DNA of 64,000 bases from Gibbula magus (lineage: Eukaryota > Mollusca > Gastropoda > Trochida > Trochidae), in NCBI GenBank assembly GCA_936450465.1, contig OW388297.1:52506989-52570988 (forward strand), given 5' to 3'. The notes beneath the pieces are model-generated. The model was given only the letters and a program-made list of their open reading frames with translations. It was not told where the DNA came from and ran no database searches. The position numbers and the translations under genes are program-made. This document shows, piece by piece, positions 12,076-25,793 of this stretch; position 1 is the stretch's first letter, and each line of letters begins with the position of its first letter.

Positions 12076-12360
12076 GATACAGCCATTTAAATAAAATGTA
12101 TAAATTTTTCATGACGTCACGGCAAATTAATGTGGCACAGGGATACCCACAACGTTATAAAATGAAGCACTAAGGGGGTTAAATATATCAAATCAATGGC
12201 GTAATTTTCGACGGGAGTATTATTATTAATGCAGATAACTCTTTAAATCGTTCGGTGACCCCTACATCTTCTCACATTTTTGGGATAAAAAAATATAATA
12301 AACTTGCTATTTTGAAAAAAATTAACGAATTCTAAGATATCTGTTTTCATCGTCCCATCT

Positions 12361-12450
12361 CTCCTTAACCTGTATAGTCCCATAGGACCATTTATGGGCC
12401 CCTCCATCAAAACCCCCTATAGTGCCATAGGACCATTTATGGTGCCAAAC
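12361..12450. repeat. short direct duplication
   Basis: CCATAGGACCATTTATGG occurs twice, at about 12380 and 12427, with related flanks (TATAGTCCC versus TATAGTGCC). Nothing else is recognised between here and 13494, which is AT-rich without coding-like frames. Confidence 0.6.
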
Positions 12451-13496
12451 TATGACCCCACTAACCTCATTGCTATGTTTTTAAAATAAAGATCAAATCA
12501 AGTTGACAATAGTTTTGGCAGAAACCCTGTCAACTAAGCTTCAATTTGATACCACTTTTGTGCAATACAACTAAATATTGACACAGATATCATGAATTTC
12601 ACAAACAACTGTGATCAACAAAGTTAATCCCCTCTGTCATGGTGCCATTGTCTACCTCTCTACATTGCATATCTAAAGGTATACAAGTATTACAGTAAAA
12701 GAACAATGTAACACAAACAACCAAATTCACCAAGACAATCTACAGTGTGTCTATTTTTGAAATCACATGCAAATAATTAAAAAAGGCTTTCAAGTTAACA
12801 AGAACGGACCCTGCAACCCATAACCAAGAAAAAAATGTCAGCTTTGAATAATGGCTATCTATGTTGAGACTACAGGTAAACCGCTATGATGCAAAACCTG
12901 TATCAATATATTTCTATGAAATGTACACAGAAAATTAAACACGAATTAATTTATAGAAATAAATTTCATACAAGAAAATACAACTCAGCAAGTAGTAACA
13001 TGTATAAAACATGCCAAATAGTATATTTGAAATTCGGGTATCGACCATGGTTTACTCCAAATCCAATTGAAATGTAAACAAATGGCCTGCCAACTTGGCT
13101 AGCGAGGGGAGCATGCCTAATGATCATTATGATATTTTGATACATTAACGATTTGTTTTACGTAAAAGAATGGCAGAATATTTTGCTCAAATTGATTTTA
13201 GATCTGTAGGTGAATTATACAGTGTAAACCCCCGAATGTCACAATGATACGGCTTGTGTCAAATCAAGTAAAGGCTTCGTGTAAATGACAAATTTGGCTG
13301 AACGAAATAAAGTTGCTACACGATTCGCGATGTCAATATTTTGCTGTCCCGTTTACGTGGAACAAAATGGCAACATTACCTGAAAATACTATCAAAAGAT
13401 AGAATTTTTATTTTTGTTTATGTTTCTGTCCGTGATTTTCTTGTTTGATGCGTTCAACACAGTAAAACTGCCGTATTGAAATGCAGTGTAATTGTA

Positions 13497-15100
13497 GGCC
13501 TGCTCGATTTGCTTGGCGGCTGAGTAGCCGGCTAGCCGGTCTAAAGGATTTCCGGCGGCTCAGGCATTCGTTTCGCAGCGGCTGTACCGGCTGAGCCAGC
13601 CGGCTGACAGCCGAATCAGCCGGTCTCGTTTGAGCGGCTGAAGGCGGTTCAAGATGGCGGCACATGATCAGTATCGTGAATTGCAACATCGTGCAAACCA
13701 AATTTACTAAATTTCCCAGAGTTGTAAACATATCTAAAGCTTTGAAAAGTTTGGTTTAAACTAATATTCATTTGTCCAGTTTGATATGGAAGAACCTGAG
13801 ACAGCGATAACCAGTCATTTTTTTTAAATTAGGAAATTTTCAACCAAATTGTGTGTGGATATAGAGTGAAGTTGCAATAACAACATAAGAGTTTGATTTT
13901 CAAACACATTTTTTTAAAGAAAGGATCTTGGGTTGATAAAACACTCACCGTCTTAATTTTTTATATATTTTTTAAAAATTCAGTGATTTTTTTGGTTTGG
14001 GTCATTTTAAAATTAGTTATATATTTCTGAAAAAGTCTTTTGAGTATTCAATCTCTTTATTGTGATCTTGTCTATCTATTTTGATAATGAAAAGAACTAT
14101 TTACAGCATACAATAGGAAATATTACCCTTGAAGAGTAGCGCCGTAACAAACTTGTGTATGTAGCATGCATGCCAATAAATGGCTAAAAGATCAGCAAAA
14201 TTCTTATCCATGATCATTGTTATTGTAATACAAGTCCTTCTAGCCCAAAAAAGTGACAATGAACCTTGAAATGATTATTTCATAACTAATTTTAGAATTC
14301 GCGCAACCTATAAAATCGAAGGACAAAAGGTGCATTTCAAGGAATATTTGTTCTATGTATGAGTTGTACTGGTACAAAACCAATGACATTTTATTCGTGA
14401 ATAGAGCAAAAAATAAGTTATCCATGAACAAAATGATTTTACACAGGATTTTAAAAATATAATGTTACACTTATAAAATATTCGTAAAGTAACTCATAAA
14501 CAGACTGTAACATTTCGTTTTTATCATATATCTTACATTTTTCTAATGTAATTGGAAGAAATAAGTCTATGCTTTCAAATATCTTTGAATGCATTCTGGT
14601 TTAAACTCTGGTATAATTTCTATCTATATTTAATAAAATATGTGAAGTTATGACTCATAAAAAAGAACACAAGTCATTAAAGAGAGACACCAAATTCAAT
14701 GTTATTGACAAACTGTCAGTATAGAAAAATACAACACGAAATAATACCAGAATAAAATTATAGAATTCAACTAACAAAATAAATTGTTATCAACGGAAAA
14801 TGCAAATGCAATCTTATACATCTACCTTATTGACATAAAGCAAATATTGACTAAATTATATATTGGCTTTTTGAAAACATATTACGTCGATTCAAGAACA
14901 AATAAATTTTTGAATAAAAAGTTCTCCTCGTCATCGCTGGCTTGCTTTATAATGATGTGCCAAACGATCAAGATAGTTTTGTCCACCATCTTGACTTTCG
15001 CCCGGTGCATTCGTTTCGGTCAGCGAGCCGGCTTAGCCGGTCACGTGATCGTGCGCACCGGCTATCAGCCGGTTTGAAGCAAAACGAGCAGGCCCTGTAC
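13497..15100. mobile_element. 1.6-kb non-autonomous transposon with GC-rich subterminal repeats
   Basis: Termini are GGCCTGCTCGATTTGC on the left (13499) and its inverse GCAAAACGAGCAGGCC on the right (about 15079-15094). Both ends carry GC-rich clusters of AGCCGG/CCGGCT motifs (13515-13640 and about 15025-15072), in sharp contrast to the AT-rich interior. Such clusters are typical of transposase-binding subterminal repeats. The interior has no transposase; the longest frame at the left end simply reads through the CCGGCT array. Confidence 0.65.
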
Positions 15101-18100
15101 CTCGCGGGCCTTTGTTGACAAAATGGCGGTGACACTGCAGATACCACTTTCCGGAAATCTTATTCCAATTAACTAATATGTTACGGACATCTGATGGATA
15201 TAATGAAATTAATAATGATATTCATTGAACCTTTACAATTTATGTTCGCTTTTATATTTACTATTTATATCAGAAACTGTATCGAACTGCAAATGTCAAG
15301 TGTATTGCTCTATGAAGTCTAAAAACATTGACAAACATAATGTATTTACCCATCTAAATTACTATAAAGACAACGGGAGAAAAGTGTCAAGCAAATGTTA
15401 TCTTATCATATATTTGATTGAAAGTTGGAAGGGGTATTTCAATACATAATTTTTAGGGAAATATAACCAAAGGACGATAGGAGTTTGTATGAAGTTACAA
15501 TGGAATGTTTTATCTGGCGCGAAACAATGTTCAGCTGTCGGGGAAACAGCACGAGAGATGATACATGACGTTTATCACGCGAGTCTTGACGTCATATCCA
15601 CAACGTGCTTGTATATATTTCGGGAAAACCCACGTCGCGGACGAAATGTTATTTATATCAATTTTGAATTATGAAGATGTAATAAATTGACAGCTCCTTT
15701 GGCACTGAAAATCCGTTGATATTGTAATCGTTCACGGGACTGACACCCGACTTGATCAAGTTAGATGCACTTATTCTCATGAATATTCAAGAAGGGTGCA
15801 ACATTGAACAAAAAGTAAGCTAAACAAAGATTAATATCATACAAGTTTACATATTTTTACAAGAAGAGGGTGCCAGTAGAATGATTAGCTTTTTTGGGAA
15901 ACAGAAAATATGAAAAGTAAGGTAAATAAATTGAATAGGCCTACAATGAATTTGTTGTCAGATTTATTTACATTTGTTAAAACATTGTGTATTTTCAATA
16001 AATATGCAATTTTCATGGGGTTTTTTTCTATGAATTTATTTTATTATCCAAATTTCAAATTTAGAATATTCTACAATAAAGTAATGTTACTTGTATTGCC
16101 AATTAAGTAAACAATTATAACTTAATAACTAAATAGTATAACAGTAAAATGTATTTAGAATTTTCAAATTAATATTATAAAAATAATTATTAGTTAAAAA
16201 GCTAATGGCAAACATCGCTTCTAAAAAAATTGTTTTAAATTATTGTTCAAATTAAAAATAAATTCAAATATTGTATAATCTGGAAAAATTCTTATGATGA
16301 ATACTACAAATTTGTGAATTGACTAAATAATATGTTGGGACATGTCTCCATTATTAACATATATCTAAGTAATTTATTAACCCCTTTTCCCAAGCAGACA
16401 TTTATTATTTTAAATCCATGCTTAATATTCATACTTTGGGAAAATACATTTTAATTTCTCTTTGTCATCTAGTAAGAAATATTGAAAGGTAAAGCACTAG
16501 GTAATGAGAAACAATAAATATGTTTTGTGTGACATTTGCTTAACAATATATTTTAAAAGAATTGTCTTTGAATGTAGGAACAGGTACAGACTTTTTAAAT
16601 AATAAATTCTAGCCGGTGTTGTTCTTTTTTTATGACCTAAATATTATTTTTTATATTTTTTTATTTTACATTAGGGAATATATCATAATGACTTTTTTTA
16701 ACAAAATAAAACTTGATACATTAAAACGTGCATCATTGATGCATGCAAATCCTGGTGAAATTTAAATGTTTTTTTTTTTTTTATGTTTGTCCTTAACAAA
16801 AAAAAGTTGAAGTGATAGTCTCACCAGTTCAAATGGTCTTTTGTCATCCATTCGGAAGTTGTGATGATAAAAGGGGAGACAATTTGCAGAGCAGGGGCGT
16901 GGCCTGCGGAAGATCGTCATTGTTTATTTTTTTTATGTCACGTTATATTGAAATGAACTAACAGATAACACTATAAATCTTAAATAAATTGGTGTCTTGC
17001 AAGACAACTACAAAAACATAAGAGTATACGACTACTACGTTCCCGCCATATTTATTGCGCCAATGTGCGGGTGAAGTGGGCGGGGCTTATGCGATGGACA
17101 GCGGGCCTACATGTTTGTCGGGGTTCGAGATACATGCGTTGTGAAAGCATGTACTTCCGTGTCAAGTAAGGACATAACATCTACTTGGCAGAGAATATAA
17201 TTCGAAGCTTACGTTTGTTTTTGGAGTAAAATTTATTTATGATATTTTCTATTCCTTTACTGAAACACAAAGGTGTCTACGGCCAACTTTTACGATTTTC
17301 ATTTTGACTTCGGAGTTCCGTGAAATAAACTTTCTGCAATGCAATTTTCGCTTGATAGACACATATTTTAGTGAATGATGTGTGGTGTACACATCTGCCA
17401 TGATTCAAGATATGTTCATGATTGAAATCACACCCTGATGATAAAAATAGTTTGCAAACGGATTGCAGTGAAATCGTACGCTAAAACTGCCGTGGTACGG
17501 CGCCGACATATTTCCCCCAGTTTTGTCGTAATGATCGCCATGGATTTTCGCTTAAAACGCCAATGGAAAAATAGTCCACATGGATGTCTATGTATTCTAG
17601 TATGCAAATCTATTTCAATTTAGTACTTGAGTTCGGTATAGACCGACCATTAGACACTGGTTTATACCCTTGCATTTCTAGCTATCAAAATGTTTTTTTA
17701 CCCACTGAAAACGGGTCCCCTTATGGACTATTGAACCATGATATTAATTTCCTTTCAAAGGTTTCCAAAATTCATACCATGCTCAAGCTAGAAACAATAG
17801 CTATCAGTGAGTGAAATATCAGCCACTATGCTTGTATTTTGAAAAAGTACGAAAGATTACCATGCACAGTACATTTTACGGTCATTGTTTGTCAATGACG
17901 TCACAGTGAACAATGTTCAACAAAATGGTTACAAAAAGATACCTTGTATTAGTTCGTGAACTAAAGGTCGCATGTAGAAAGTAAATACATCAGCGTGATC
18001 CCTGACATTTTCTCTCTTGAAAAATAACAATAAAATTACATTTTTGAACACAGGAATTTATTTCCGAGATAGTAAACAAAGATATACGCATACGTGGCCA

Positions 18101-19200
18101 TTGGTAATTTACGCTAAAACGTCTTTGTCGTTTATAATCAATGCTTATTCGTTTTTATACTAAATATTTCTAACAAAAAAATACATAGGTAGAGAGACAC
18201 CCAACTTGGTATCCTTCAGTTAAAATTTCATGATTTTATAAACACGAATAACGCCCTGGTGACATTTTATGTACAACGTTGACCTAAATCTTGAGTGACT
18301 CAAAAAAGTTAGCGGCACTGAGTGAGCGCATAGCGTAAACGACCGGGCACTCAGAGGGTTAAGCGACCCCGAACATGCAACACAGTCTCGAGGCTCGGCT
18401 AATGTAGTTTCACTGAGAAGAATAAGAAAATGAATTATTTCCAAAACAGATTCACAGATTAAATTTAGTATATGTAGAAGGACAACATGATGGAAACCAC
18501 AAACCGAAGATGACATTGTTTGGCCTAGAATGTTACCTCATCATGTATTCAAAAGCGGTAAATCGCCTTTCACAAAAATCGTGTTCGAACCTCCGTTCGA
18601 CGATAAAATAAACCAATCAAAAACAAGGATTTTAAAATGTCATGGTAGAATATTCTTTTGCAACATTATGTTCATGATTTATAAGTTTTCACTTTTGTTC
18701 TGACCAATGTTTCTAAATGTTTCAGAATAAATCTTCGGCCTGAGCAGATAAAGAGCTGATCAAGTCCCGTTGTGCTGGAGCTAATCTGGCATCGATTAGC
18801 TGAATGCTTCCTGTTTGGGTCAGTTGATCATCTGCTGAACTATGACCTGTGACCTGGTGAACAATTGCATAAATGCGAAACTAAAAATACTGTTATTTTT
18901 ACTTTGTACCATAAACATTTGTAACATGATATTGATTTCCCCCTGATTCTGATTGCTTGATTTGAACAATTACCCTATGATGATTGACATTTGAAATTTC
19001 GAAAATGTGCTTCACACCCTTTTCACTGAGATTGGACCCGACTTAAGATTATATGTTTCTCTTTCTCTTAATTTTATGCGTTTCTTGCGATCTGACATGT
19101 ATCGGTGTCAGTTTATAAAGTGTGTATACAGACAGAGGCTACGATATACTCTAAATATGAATATGTTGCTCCAGTTTGAAGTCTTGTTTCATGCAACAGG
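15101..19200. other. single-copy-like DNA, no gene recognised
   Basis: No frame longer than about 100 codons and no recognisable protein. Points seen: a TGACGTCA at 15587 and another at 17896, a GC box (GTGGGCGGGGC) at 17076-17086 in an otherwise AT-rich setting, and poly-T/poly-A runs. The GC box could mark a promoter, but no TATA, initiator or exon could be tied to it. Confidence 0.45.
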
Positions 19201-19214
19201 CTTCCTTCTATATC

Positions 19215-19410
19215 TGCTTAAATGGTATGACGTCATAATGGTTAAAACCGTTTTACGTCACAAGGTTATCATCGCTGTCGCAAATTTTAGAATTACGTTT
19301 TAGGGGCTTTGCGATGTTGTCGATTAGATAAGATATTATTTTATCATTTTTGCATTGCATCATTCCGGGATTCATTGTTTTTTCAACACACGAAAATTTA
19401 GTTTAAAATT
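19215..19410 (+). mobile_element. decayed TGACGTCA-containing element, second copy
   Basis: It starts near ATGACGTCATAATGG (19228) and ends with TTCCGGGATTCATTGTT through AAATTTAGTTTAAAAT (19373-19410). The right end is the inverse of 10451-10497. It is shorter than the first copy, and no termini are clear. Confidence 0.35.
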
Positions 19411-19859
19411 GATGCCGTTAAACATTCATTGTTGAAACTGGTTTTTAATGTATTTAACTATTGATGTTTGTTCATTTCAGAATTGCTGTGGAATGGAGCT
19501 GAAGTCTATTTGAAAATAACACACTTCAAGTTGCAAAATATACGCTAACTCACTAAAACTACTGTATATGAACTTGGGCTGTTTTGATGGATACTGAGGA
19601 TTCATTGTAACAAAATATTCATGAGCAATAAACTTTAATCATTTTGAGATGAAAGTCTTGTTAAATCATTATAAACACTGTTAGTTAAATTAATATGTGC
19701 TGTGATTAATAAAGTTCAACAGGACTCATCCGTCCGGTCACATTCCGTCCCAAATTCTACCAAACACCTTCTAATATAGACGTATTTCCTCTAATAGTCG
19801 CACAGCGTCTATTCGAGATCTGTGTTTATCATCCAAAACTGGCTCCCACGGTAGATATC

Positions 19860-20290
19860 GTTTGTGTGAGATCAAGCGATACCTACATTGTAGACAATCC
19901 TATTACATCATCAGTTAATCACACCACAAGGCTTTGACATCACTAAGAACACTGCTGACAATGTTATGACGTCACAAAGTTGATGACGTCACAATGCTAT
20001 GATGCCACAATGATGACGTCACAATGTTATGTCATCACTGAGCTCACTGCTGAAGAAGTCAAATTGCAGTTTTGTGCTGCAGATATGTTCATTATTTTGC
20101 TAATAATTGTTGAAGAATGATTTTGAATGATAAATAAAATCTCAACCTCGTGTCTTCTGATATCAAATATATCAACACTCGTTGATTAAAGTAAAAATAT
20201 CCTTGGCAAGCCTCGGATATTTGTAACTTTAATCAACTCGTGTTGATATATTTGATATCAGAAGACACTTGGCTGAGATTCTCTATATAT
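19860..20290. mobile_element. foldback element with three TGACGTCA octamers
   Basis: The right part is a long palindrome (20140-20281; arms about 65 bp; outer edge CTCAACC/GGCTGAG, inner TATCAAATATATCAACAC). The left part has TGACGTCA at 19977, 19984 and 20014. The layout (octamer cluster, then palindrome, then TATATATTTA) matches the elements at 21934-22880. No coding capacity. Confidence 0.6.
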
Positions 20291-21930
20291 TTATGTTTTG
20301 ACGAATACACACAGAAAAGCAATCATATGACCGACTTTCTTGAACATTGATTTTGTGTGTATTTATTCATTTTTGAATGGGAACAATATTTTCTTTAAGA
20401 GGCATACATGAGAGGAAATACGGCAATTTCCGAAACCAGATGACATTTGGAAGCTTGCATTTCAGGATATCCCTTTCCGACTCAGGTCTGATCTTGACGT
20501 ATCTTAAAAACTTAAGTTTACCACGGTAAATACGGGGAGGGAAACCAACAGCAATGGTTAGCCAAGATGATAAAAAAAAATCATAAAGATTGTATTCGTT
20601 ACTCTTTAATTAACACGGTGTCCAATCAGTGGAACGTAACAATAAGAAAACATCGGATTTGATCATTAATTTTACATTCACCATTCACAGTGTAATAAGA
20701 GTTACAAATATACAACCATTCAAGAAAAAACACACATTAATTACATATATGATGTATATGGATGAAATACATTTAAAGAAATAAACATTTTCATTAACTT
20801 TACAACAGCTTGTTTATGCGTTGCTCGTGGTTTCCTGTCTTATAACATCTATAGTTGTTGTATACATGTAAGTTGTTCAAAAACAGCAGCCTTGAGTGGA
20901 CTTAGAATTAAAGGATATTCTCCACGATTGCAGCCTTAATTAGTACCTTGTACATGGTCATCTCTTTAGTTCAGTTCAGTATACAAACTGGTGTATTTTT
21001 ATCACAAAATGGTTGTCCCGATTCGAAATACGATAACATATTACCTACACCACATGAGGTTTGGAAAAGTGATGTTGACAAATGTCACAAAATATAGTTG
21101 GTAACATTACTTTTTTCATAATGCTGCATTTACATCTGAACTCTTGCGAACATGCTTAAAGATATTAAAGCTGACAAATAATCAAACAATTCCAAAATCC
21201 AGAGTCCAAAGTTGTAAGTTCATCCCTTGTGATTGTTAACTAATTGCTATGATCCCGAATTTACTGTGTCCTGCAGAATACAGTAAATATGAAAGTTCAG
21301 AAAGTAAAAAGTGTTTTTCAATTTACAAGTTGTTGTTGATGTTTCTTAATGTTGAATATCAACAAACTTGTTCTGTCTGCGTTGCATTGTTCCCACAGAT
21401 GTTAACAAGCAAACCATATTTCCAAAGTTTGACAATTGAGTTAGCAACATGTAATAAATTATAATCACAATCCAAAAACTTAGAGCACGGAATTGGGAAC
21501 TGGGAAATGAGAATGGAGGACTGACTACCCAATGGTGACACTAATGATGAACATGTCATTGTCAAACCTTGAAACGGCCAGCGCAAGTGAGCAAAATAAA
21601 ACACATGTAATAGAATAAATTCACACGCTTTTATTTCATGCAATAACAAGAAATTTATTATTACAATTCTACAAAGCTACCAAGTTGATAAAGCCTCGTC
21701 AATGTAGTATCAATAATATTAGTATGCATGTCTTATAGCAAAATCCAAGTCAGTATATCAGCTAGGAATAAAAAGAAATACATGCATCCAGAGGTTACCT
21801 TTTTAACACTAGATCAATATTTTTAAACCCACCCTATGCACCTTTATTTTAAACAATAATCCTTTAAACAAACCTACCAAATATTACCATTCCGTTTTGA
21901 TCATAAAACATAGTTGTTGGAGAAACCATA
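20291..21930. other. AT-rich, nothing recognised
   Basis: No structured repeat or convincing exon. The 71- and 96-codon frames near 21249-21649 overlap on opposite strands and resemble no known protein. Confidence 0.45.
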
Positions 21931-21933
21931 TTT

Positions 21934-22370
21934 ATTATATAATTGCAGGTGAAATACCGGGATCTATCAATGAAAATAAACCGTGTTATCAGTCACTAGT
22001 GAAAATAACAATGGAACGTGTTATCAGTCACTAGTGACTGACATGACAATGACCTGACGTCATAAAACAATGCTTCGACGTCATGACAAGTTCATGACGT
22101 CACATTGTTGCTGAGGCGACAGGCTCATTCTGGAGCTGACTTAATGTAAATGCAAGTCGATTTCGGTGAATATCCAAAGATTTGGTCATATAATAAATAT
22201 AAAATTTGTCTTTTCTTGACAAATACCATGTTTATCTCACCTCGTGAAGTAGAAAAGTTATATATTTTCACTCGTGGCTTCGCCACTCTTGAAAATATAA
22301 CCTTTCTACCTCACTCGATGAGATAAACATGGTATTAGTCAAGAAAAGCCAAATATCCTCTAAATATAAG
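21934..22370. mobile_element. foldback element, tandem copy A
   Basis: It starts near TTATATAATTGCAGGTGAAATA and has TGACGTCA at 22055 and 22095. It ends in a palindrome (22208-22349) whose arms include CATGTTTATCTCA and whose loop contains CTCGTGGCTTCGCCACTC. It is collinear with copy B at 22445-22880. Confidence 0.7.
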
Positions 22371-22444
22371 TGATATTTGGAAAAATGGAGCCCGATAAAT
22401 TTATGGCAATTAATTAACGTCGCTTTCAAAAGTATTTAACTTAT

Positions 22445-22880
22445 TTATTATATGACGAGCAGTGAAATACTGGGATTTATCAGTGAAATAAACTGTCTAT
22501 CAAGCTACAGTGAAAATAACTTATATTTTCACTGCGAACGGTGACTGATATAATTTGACGTCATAAAACAATGGTCTCACGCGGCGATTTGGCTTATGAC
22601 GTCACAGTGTTACTGTGGTGACGGGATGTTCCTAGCGGCCGCTCGGCGTGAAAACGACTCTTTCCGGACGTAATTTCATGGATAATATCATATAATAAAT
22701 AGAATATCCGTCAATTCTTTACAAATACCATGTTTATCTCATCTCGTGAGGTAGAAAAGTTAAATATTTTCACTCGTGGCTGCGCCACTCGTGAAAATAT
22801 AACCTTTCTACCTCACTCGATGAGATAAACATGGTATTAGTCAAGAAAAGACAGATATCCTCTATATATTATACAATGGC
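22445..22880. mobile_element. foldback element, tandem copy B
   Basis: Same organisation as copy A: GTGAAATACTGGGATTTATC near the start, TGACGTCA at 22556 and 22597, and a palindrome at 22707-22862 with the CTCGTGGCTGCGCCACTCGT loop. The two copies lie about 70 bp apart in the same orientation, suggesting tandem duplication or insertion hot-spotting. The centre is more diverged than the palindromes. Confidence 0.7.
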
Positions 22881-23984
22881 AAAAAAGTCTTCCTATGACT
22901 ATTCATAACAAATTATTTGGAATGTACAAAATTACAACAGCCTTCGGCAGAAGAAACGACATGACTTTGTATGGATGAAGTTAGCTTTCATAAATATACG
23001 TTCGTTTACAGAATATCACCGATTAATATTGTTGTAATGCTGTTGTAATTTCTCGTGCACAGCCGTATGATTTCTGTCAATCAATGCTTAATTTATGTCT
23101 CACTTGTAAACATAAAATTTAAAGTTACATTCATAATATCAGTATCAATTTGAGAGAACACAACCAATCGCCAGTCGAATTATGAGAGACAAATAACATA
23201 TTTAAAAGAATACGTTAAGAACGAATTACAGCTTATGTATACATCCAGAGGAAAATAAACATTTTCGTTTATATAAAATATCATTGCAGGTTCTGGCTGT
23301 ATGAATGATAATATTAGAATCTGATAAGACAAAGTAAATGTTCACAATCTTTTAAAATATTAAAATTGGCACAGACAGTCATGCAAACATTAGATTCTCT
23401 CATTTTCGTACAACGGGCATTTTTTTTTTACAATGTGTTGAGTTCATCCTCAGTTTCATGAATGCAATTAAAACATTCTCGATGCATTAATAATTGAATG
23501 TTTTCATAGCAATCTGTTTCAATCTTCAATGGGGTAACTCCAACCCGAAATTTAGCGAGGGCACTGTGTGTACATAGGACAGTTAAAGATTCATACATTG
23601 TGTTGTTGCGGGTCACATAAATATTCCAAACGTTATAAATTGTGTGATTGCATCGTGAAGTACTGACTGTTATCATTTTGACTATAGTCAACTTTGTACA
23701 TTGATGATATGAAGGTAAAAGTAGATATTTCTGATCGATAATCGGACAATGCAACGCGATTGACGCGCGCCATGGCAATTAGTCAAACGTTATTTGGAAT
23801 CTTATCTATAATATTTACAACAAACAAACAAACAAATATGACTTGATAATGTTAAACAGATCATATAACTATTGTGTATGAAAATGGGAAGTGTAGTTTC
23901 GGTTTTTGTACATGCATACTGATGTTGCTAGATTTTGAGTGGAAACTAGTAAATATGTTATATTTGGGGATTGGGAAAAAAGAG
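22881..23984. other. no convincing gene
   Basis: A 116-codon minus-strand frame (23428-23778) is the longest single-copy frame here. It opens with TTG rather than ATG, and a competing frame with a good CCATGG context runs 46 codons over the same DNA. Neither resembles a known protein. Confidence 0.4.
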
Positions 23985-24153
23985 CAAGTTGAGTGAAATT
24001 ATCTGCACTGTAAACAACATATATGGTGAGTTGCAACGTATTAAAGACAAATAAAATGTTATGAAACATATTATTATGGATGCATGTTCAAGGTAATCCT
24101 CAGTAAGATAATCAGTGTTAATATGTCTAAGTGGTCTTTTCCATTTTTTGCAG

Positions 24154-24366
24154 GGTCAAACTGAACATGGTTACTCCACGATATTACGCACCCAGCTTTC
24201 TGAACAGTTCGAGAAAGAAGGCGTATTTCAATATAACTTAGATCATATATGTGATAGACTGTGTTTATTCATAAACGCGGCAATCCTGTTGGTCCGAGCT
24301 GCGGGTCAAATCGTGAAGGCACATCCCATTATCTACTTGCCTGTACACATAAGTTACTTTATATGA
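24154..24366 (+). CDS. candidate exon, copy 1 of tandem duplication
   Basis: I do not recognise this product. A strong acceptor (TTTTCCATTTTTTGCAG ending at 24153) precedes a frame of 70 codons starting GQTEHGYS. It includes QLSEQFEKEGVFQYN, an acidic/aromatic stretch, and then CDRLCLFINAAILLVR, a hydrophobic segment with two cysteines that could be a membrane helix or protein core. The same peptide, with conservative changes (QLSEQFQREGVFQYN, CDRLCLFINAAILLVR), is encoded in copy 2. There are more synonymous than replacement differences over this part, by eye. No downstream donor or upstream exon was found, so it may be an exon of an unseen gene or a pseudo-exon. Confidence 0.3.
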   Translation, partial: GQTEHGYSTILRTQLSEQFEKEGVFQYNLDHICDRLCLFINAAILLVRAAGQIVKAHPIIYLPVHISYFI

Positions 24367-25544
24367 AATGACGCATTATAGTACAAAAATGGTTATAGTC
24401 TGAAATATTTTTTTTATATGAAAACCGTGAAATAACTGAAGAAGAATACTTAGCAATTTTACAAACTGTTTTCCTCTTCATCATCGCTTCTTGTAGATTT
24501 GATAACAATTAAAATTTAACAAATGTTAGCTTTAGATACATTGGTATGTAATATACTGGAACATCTTTGCTTCATTTATGGCCTGTTCATTTGCTAAGAA
24601 CTTGGCAATCTCAAAGAGGTTGGGATGCTGCTTTCAAACAACTTTTTAAAGCCGCCCCTGCTTTGGGGCTCGAGTGAGAAAGTGAGCAAACTACATGTAA
24701 TCATCTCTTATTTCGTTTCACGCGTTCCACATTTTATCGATAACCAGTGCGTTAATCCATTAATCAGCACCCTTGTCACAACACCAAACAAAGGATTTAT
24801 ATCCCGGCCGTACAGACCTACGGGAAACGTCAAGAGAATTATCAAAGGGGCGATAATTTTGATATTTTAACGCGCTTCACTAAATTGGTTACCGATGAGA
24901 CATCTCTGAAGATATCGCTGTCTGCGGATTTCATTGGTCATACAGCGTCCACAAATTTCAAATAAGTATATTCGGATTTACCATTGTCTGAATATATACA
25001 TTGAAAATTAAACATAGACATTTAAATACAACATTCATTATTTGAATTCATGGCCATGTTTTCTTTTCAGTCAACATTTATTAAAACTGTTTAAATTTGA
25101 GCTATTTTTCTGCTATTTATTAGTTTAAAAGAATCTAAACAGTAGTTAATATTAATTTTACAATGATGTTCAGGGAGAGAATTTTCATTTGCAAAAATAG
25201 CGTTTTGTATAACCTAATGGCACATTCTAAATGGATAAATCATTAGTTGCACATGACCTGTGTCGAAAAGTCAAAAATGGATATTATAGGGGATTTTTGT
25301 CTAAAAGCTGTAAATAGTTAATTTTTCATGATACATTTTGAATAAAATACTGTAAAAAATACTTAGCGATTTGGATTAACATGCAAGGTGAGTGAAAATA
25401 ATTGTACTAAACAGCACATATGGTGAGTTGCAACAAATAAAATGTTATGAAACACATGGATGCATGTTTAATTTAAGGTAATCCTCAGTGAGATAATCAC
25501 TGTTAAAATGCCTATATTGACGCAACTTGTTTCTCCCATTTTGT

Positions 25545-25793
25545 CAAACTGAACATGGTTACCCCACTCAGCTCTCTGAACAGTTCCAGAGAGAAGGCGT
25601 TTTTCAATATAACTTTCTAGATTATACATGTGATAGACTGTGCTTATTCATAAACGCTGCAATCCTGTTGGTCCGAGTTGCGTTAACGTGTTGTAGGAGT
25701 CCATGTGAAAACAGTCAAAACACGTCTCTTGATACGATTACAGTGATTATTCTTGCAACGTGTCCTTTCCCCGCATCTTTATTCATTAAATGA
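25545..25793 (+). pseudogene. copy 2 of the candidate exon, acceptor lost
   Basis: The frame is open across the region homologous to 24157-24300 and keeps the CDRLCLFINAAILLVR core. The polypyrimidine tract survives, but the CAGG of the acceptor is deleted (TTTTG then TCAAAC), so splicing as in copy 1 is not possible. It diverges from copy 1 after the VR residues. Confidence 0.35.

Noticed and set aside
13408..13731. 107-codon minus-strand frame rich in Ala, Arg and Pro
   Set aside because: It reads through the GC-rich CCGGCT array of a transposon end.
23428..23778. 116-codon minus-strand frame as a gene
   Set aside because: Starts with TTG, no known domain, and a different frame with a better start context overlaps it. 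Not supported.
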